NCBI GenBank assembly: GCA_002379425.1
Contig: DFTH01000003.1
Span: 124,627 to 188,626 of the forward strand
Source of the DNA: Prevotella sp. UBA4217
GTDB lineage: Bacteria > Bacteroidota > Bacteroidia > Bacteroidales > Bacteroidaceae
DNA: 64,000 bases
Direction of reading: 5' to 3'
Part shown: positions 61,898-64,000 of the stretch, one piece after another
Layout: every line of letters begins with the position of its first letter
How positions within the stretch are numbered: position 1 is the stretch's first letter
Notes under the pieces: model-generated
What the model saw: only the letters and a program-made list of their open reading frames with translations
What the model was told of the DNA's origin: nothing
The model's database searches: none
Program-made: the position numbers and the translations under genes

Positions 61898-63673
61898 ATG
61901 GAAGAATTGAAGCATGAGTGCGGTGTGGCGATGATACGCCTGTTGAAGCCGCTGGAATACTACGAACAAAAATACGGCACCAGGACATACGGGTTCAATA
62001 AACTCTATCTGATGATGGAGAAGCAACACAACCGTGGACAGGAAGGGGCTGGTCTGGCTACGGTCAGCCTTAACGCTGAACCAGGCTGCGAATATATGTT
62101 CCGTGAGAAGGCCGAGGGTAAGGATGCCATTACGGAGATATTCGGAAAGATTGAAGGATCAACTACTCCTCAACTTTTCAATTCTCAACTTTATATGGGT
62201 CACCTGCGCTACTCCACCACGGGCAAGAGTGGGCTGACATACGTGCACCCCTTCCTCCGCCGTAACAACTGGCGGGCGAAGAACCTCTGTCTGTGTGGCA
62301 ACTTCAACATGACGAATATCGACGAGGTCTTCCAGCGGATGGTGGCACAGGGACAGTCGCCCCGTATCTACAGCGACTCCTATATCACCCTCGAACTGAT
62401 GGGGCACCGACTGGACCGTGAGGTGGAGCGCAACTATGAGGCAGCCAGGCAACAGGGATTGGAGGGACTCGACATCACCCGCTATATCGAAGACAATATG
62501 GATATGGCGAATGTGCTGCGCACCACCCTGGAGTTGTATGACGGAGGCTATGTGATGTGCGGTCTGACGGGATCAGGAGAGATGTTCGCCATCCGTGACC
62601 CGTGGGGCATACGTCCCGCCTTCTTCTACTGCGACGACGAGGTGGTGGCACTGGCCAGTGAGCGCCCTGTGCTGCAGACCACCTTCGACCTCAGGTGCGA
62701 GCAGGTCGTGGAACTCCAGCCTGGTCAAGCCCTGATCATCAACAAGAGGGGAGAGGTGCGTCTGGAGCAGGTCTTCCCGTCTCGTGGCAACCATAAGTGC
62801 TCCTTCGAGCGGATCTACTTCAGTCGCGGCAACGACCGCGATATCTATCAGGAACGGAAACGGTTGGGCGAGCAACTGACGGGCCCTATCATGCGCGCCA
62901 TCGATGGCGATGTGGAGCACACCGTCTTTTCCTTTATCCCCAACACGGCCGAGGTGGCCTTCTACGGGATGGTGGAGGGCTTTCGCAAACAGGGCTTCGA
63001 CGTGAGGAGCGAGAAGGTGGCATGGAAAGACATCAAACTGCGCACCTTCATCACGGAGGCAGGCACGCGCAACGACCTCGCCTCGCATGTCTATGACATC
63101 ACCTACGGCTCGCTGCAGCCCCACGAGGATCGCTCGGCCGAAGGACGCTCGCAAGGCGATAACCTCGTGATTATCGACGACTCCATCGTCAGGGGTACGA
63201 CACTCAAGGAGAGTATCTTCAAGATCCTCGACCGTCTGCATCCTAAGAAGATTGTGATGGTATCGAGTTCGCCCCAGATACGCTACCCCGACTACTATGG
63301 CATCGACATGGCGAGGCTGGAGGAGTTCTGTGCCTTCCGTGCCGTCATCGCCCTCATCCGTGAACGGGGCATGCAGCCCCTCATCGCCGAGGTCTATCAG
63401 GCTTGTAAAAACTTTCAACAGGAGAACCACGTCCGTCGCCTCTATGCACCCTTTACTGTCGAGGAGATCAACCAGAAGATGGTGGAGATGCTGCGCCCAG
63501 AGGGCGTCTCAACGCCCATCGAACTGGTGTTCCAGAGCATCGAGGGTCTGCACGAGGCCATCCCAGGGCATCGCGGCGACTGGTACTTCACGGGGCATTA
63601 TCCCACGCAGGGAGGTACGCGGCTGGTAAACCAGGCGTTTGTCAACTACGTTGAGAGAAATGTAAAGATGTAG
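61898..63673 (+). CDS. purF: Amidophosphoribosyltransferase-like protein
   Basis: The product has 591 residues. The nucleophile Cys8 in KHECGVAMIRLL would be exposed by propeptide removal. The glutaminase motifs KQHNRGQEGAGLATV, YMGHLRYSTTGKSG and CGNFNMTN are present, and the PRPP-binding loop is LVIIDDSIVRGTTLKESIF. It catalyses the first step of purine synthesis. The segment STTPQLFNSQ between FGKIEG and YMGHLRYS is encoded by CAACTTTT/CAATTCT repeats. It replaces what I believe is a longer acidic linker in relatives (from memory). Confidence 0.92.
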   Translation: MEELKHECGVAMIRLLKPLEYYEQKYGTRTYGFNKLYLMMEKQHNRGQEGAGLATVSLNAEPGCEYMFREKAEGKDAITEIFGKIEGSTTPQLFNSQLYMGHLRYSTTGKSGLTYVHPFLRRNNWRAKNLCLCGNFNMTNIDEVFQRMVAQGQSPRIYSDSYITLELMGHRLDREVERNYEAARQQGLEGLDITRYIEDNMDMANVLRTTLELYDGGYVMCGLTGSGEMFAIRDPWGIRPAFFYCDDEVVALASERPVLQTTFDLRCEQVVELQPGQALIINKRGEVRLEQVFPSRGNHKCSFERIYFSRGNDRDIYQERKRLGEQLTGPIMRAIDGDVEHTVFSFIPNTAEVAFYGMVEGFRKQGFDVRSEKVAWKDIKLRTFITEAGTRNDLASHVYDITYGSLQPHEDRSAEGRSQGDNLVIIDDSIVRGTTLKESIFKILDRLHPKKIVMVSSSPQIRYPDYYGIDMARLEEFCAFRAVIALIRERGMQPLIAEVYQACKNFQQENHVRRLYAPFTVEEINQKMVEMLRPEGVSTPIELVFQSIEGLHEAIPGHRGDWYFTGHYPTQGGTRLVNQAFVNYVERNVKM

Positions 63674-63703
63674 AAATGAAAGAATGTAAAAACAGATAGT
63701 ATT

Positions 63704-64000
63704 ATGTGTGGAATTACAGCAATCCTTAATGTCAGGGAACAGACGCAGGCCTTGCGTGAGAAGGCGCTGCGCATGAGTCAGAAGATCCGCCATCGCGGAC
63801 CCGACTGGAGTGGTATCTATACTGGAGGCTCTGCCATTCTCGTCCATGAGCGACTGAGCATCGTCGATCCGGAGAGTGGCGGACAGCCCCTCTATTCTCC
63901 CGACCGTAAACTGGTGCTGGCCGTCAATGGCGAGATATACAACCATCAGGAGATCCGCAAGCGCTATGAAGGGAAGTATGAATTTCAGACGGGCTCCGAC
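63704..64000 (+). CDS. asnB: Asparagine synthase (glutamine-hydrolysing), N-terminal part
   Basis: The frame is open for 99 codons to the window edge. MCGITAILN places nucleophile Cys2 at the N terminus. IRHRGPDWSG, ERLSIVDPESGGQPLYS and VNGEIYNHQEIR are the glutaminase-domain motifs of class II AsnB. It is the third glutamine-dependent amidotransferase in a row. The synthetase domain lies outside the window. Confidence 0.93.
   Translation, partial: MCGITAILNVREQTQALREKALRMSQKIRHRGPDWSGIYTGGSAILVHERLSIVDPESGGQPLYSPDRKLVLAVNGEIYNHQEIRKRYEGKYEFQTGSD

Noticed and set aside
1..64000. tRNA or rRNA genes
   Set aside because: No cloverleaf with a TTCGA-type T-loop or rRNA sequence was recognised in the gaps; a tRNAscan run would settle this.

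Overview
The window is a chromosomal segment of a Bacteroidota bacterium, most probably of the Prevotella/Segatella type (genus is inference). The signs are SusC/SusD outer-membrane pairs, hybrid two-component regulation of a glycan locus, a type III glutamine synthetase, DUF6242/DUF6089 envelope proteins, and -7 promoter boxes of the form TAnnTTTG in front of most transcription units. No rRNA, tRNA, CRISPR array or transposase gene was seen.

Layout. 1-2920 (minus): envelope genes bamA (partial), uppS, a DUF6089 barrel and a DUF6242 lipoprotein. 3120-5038: an untracked 31-residue membrane peptide gene and pckA. 5243-17534: a fructan utilization locus read on the minus strand, with susC, susD, a DUF4960 glycan-binding lipoprotein, a surface GH32 lipoprotein, a periplasmic GH32, a fructose-type MFS permease and fructokinase. 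17909-24760: its regulator, an AraC-type hybrid sensor without an ATPase domain, co-transcribed behind two GH2 glycosidases. 24967-30571: upp, a DASS transporter and korA/korB, with a GxxExxY nuclease cassette between korA and korB. 30614-31206: a gene-free zone full of inverted and tandem repeats.

31236-34160 is a compact RiPP-type operon: radical SAM/SPASM enzyme, a 44-residue precursor gene too short for ordinary ORF calling, a PqqD-like protein, an S24/S26 peptidase with a Ser-His type active site, and an HPr-kinase-like ATPase. I consider it the best candidate for an undescribed system. It is followed by an AAA ATPase and a HepT/MntA toxin-antitoxin pair.

36459-48457: nucleoside kinase, Na/Pi symporter, a TonB-type barrel, a CotH-kinase protein, then a TPP riboswitch controlling a thiamin TonB receptor and PnuT. 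48532-64000: a nitrogen and glutamine block. gltB-gltD-dapF-glnN are on the minus strand. glnB-amtB-porin are divergent to them and are followed by pyrG, purF and asnB (partial), all glutamine-dependent amidotransferases.

Two DNA-level themes recur. Arrays of 7-8 bp repeats sit at gene junctions and often encode the last residues of the flanking proteins. Inverted arms built of 9-bp iterons bound the GxxExxY gene and also occur without a gene.
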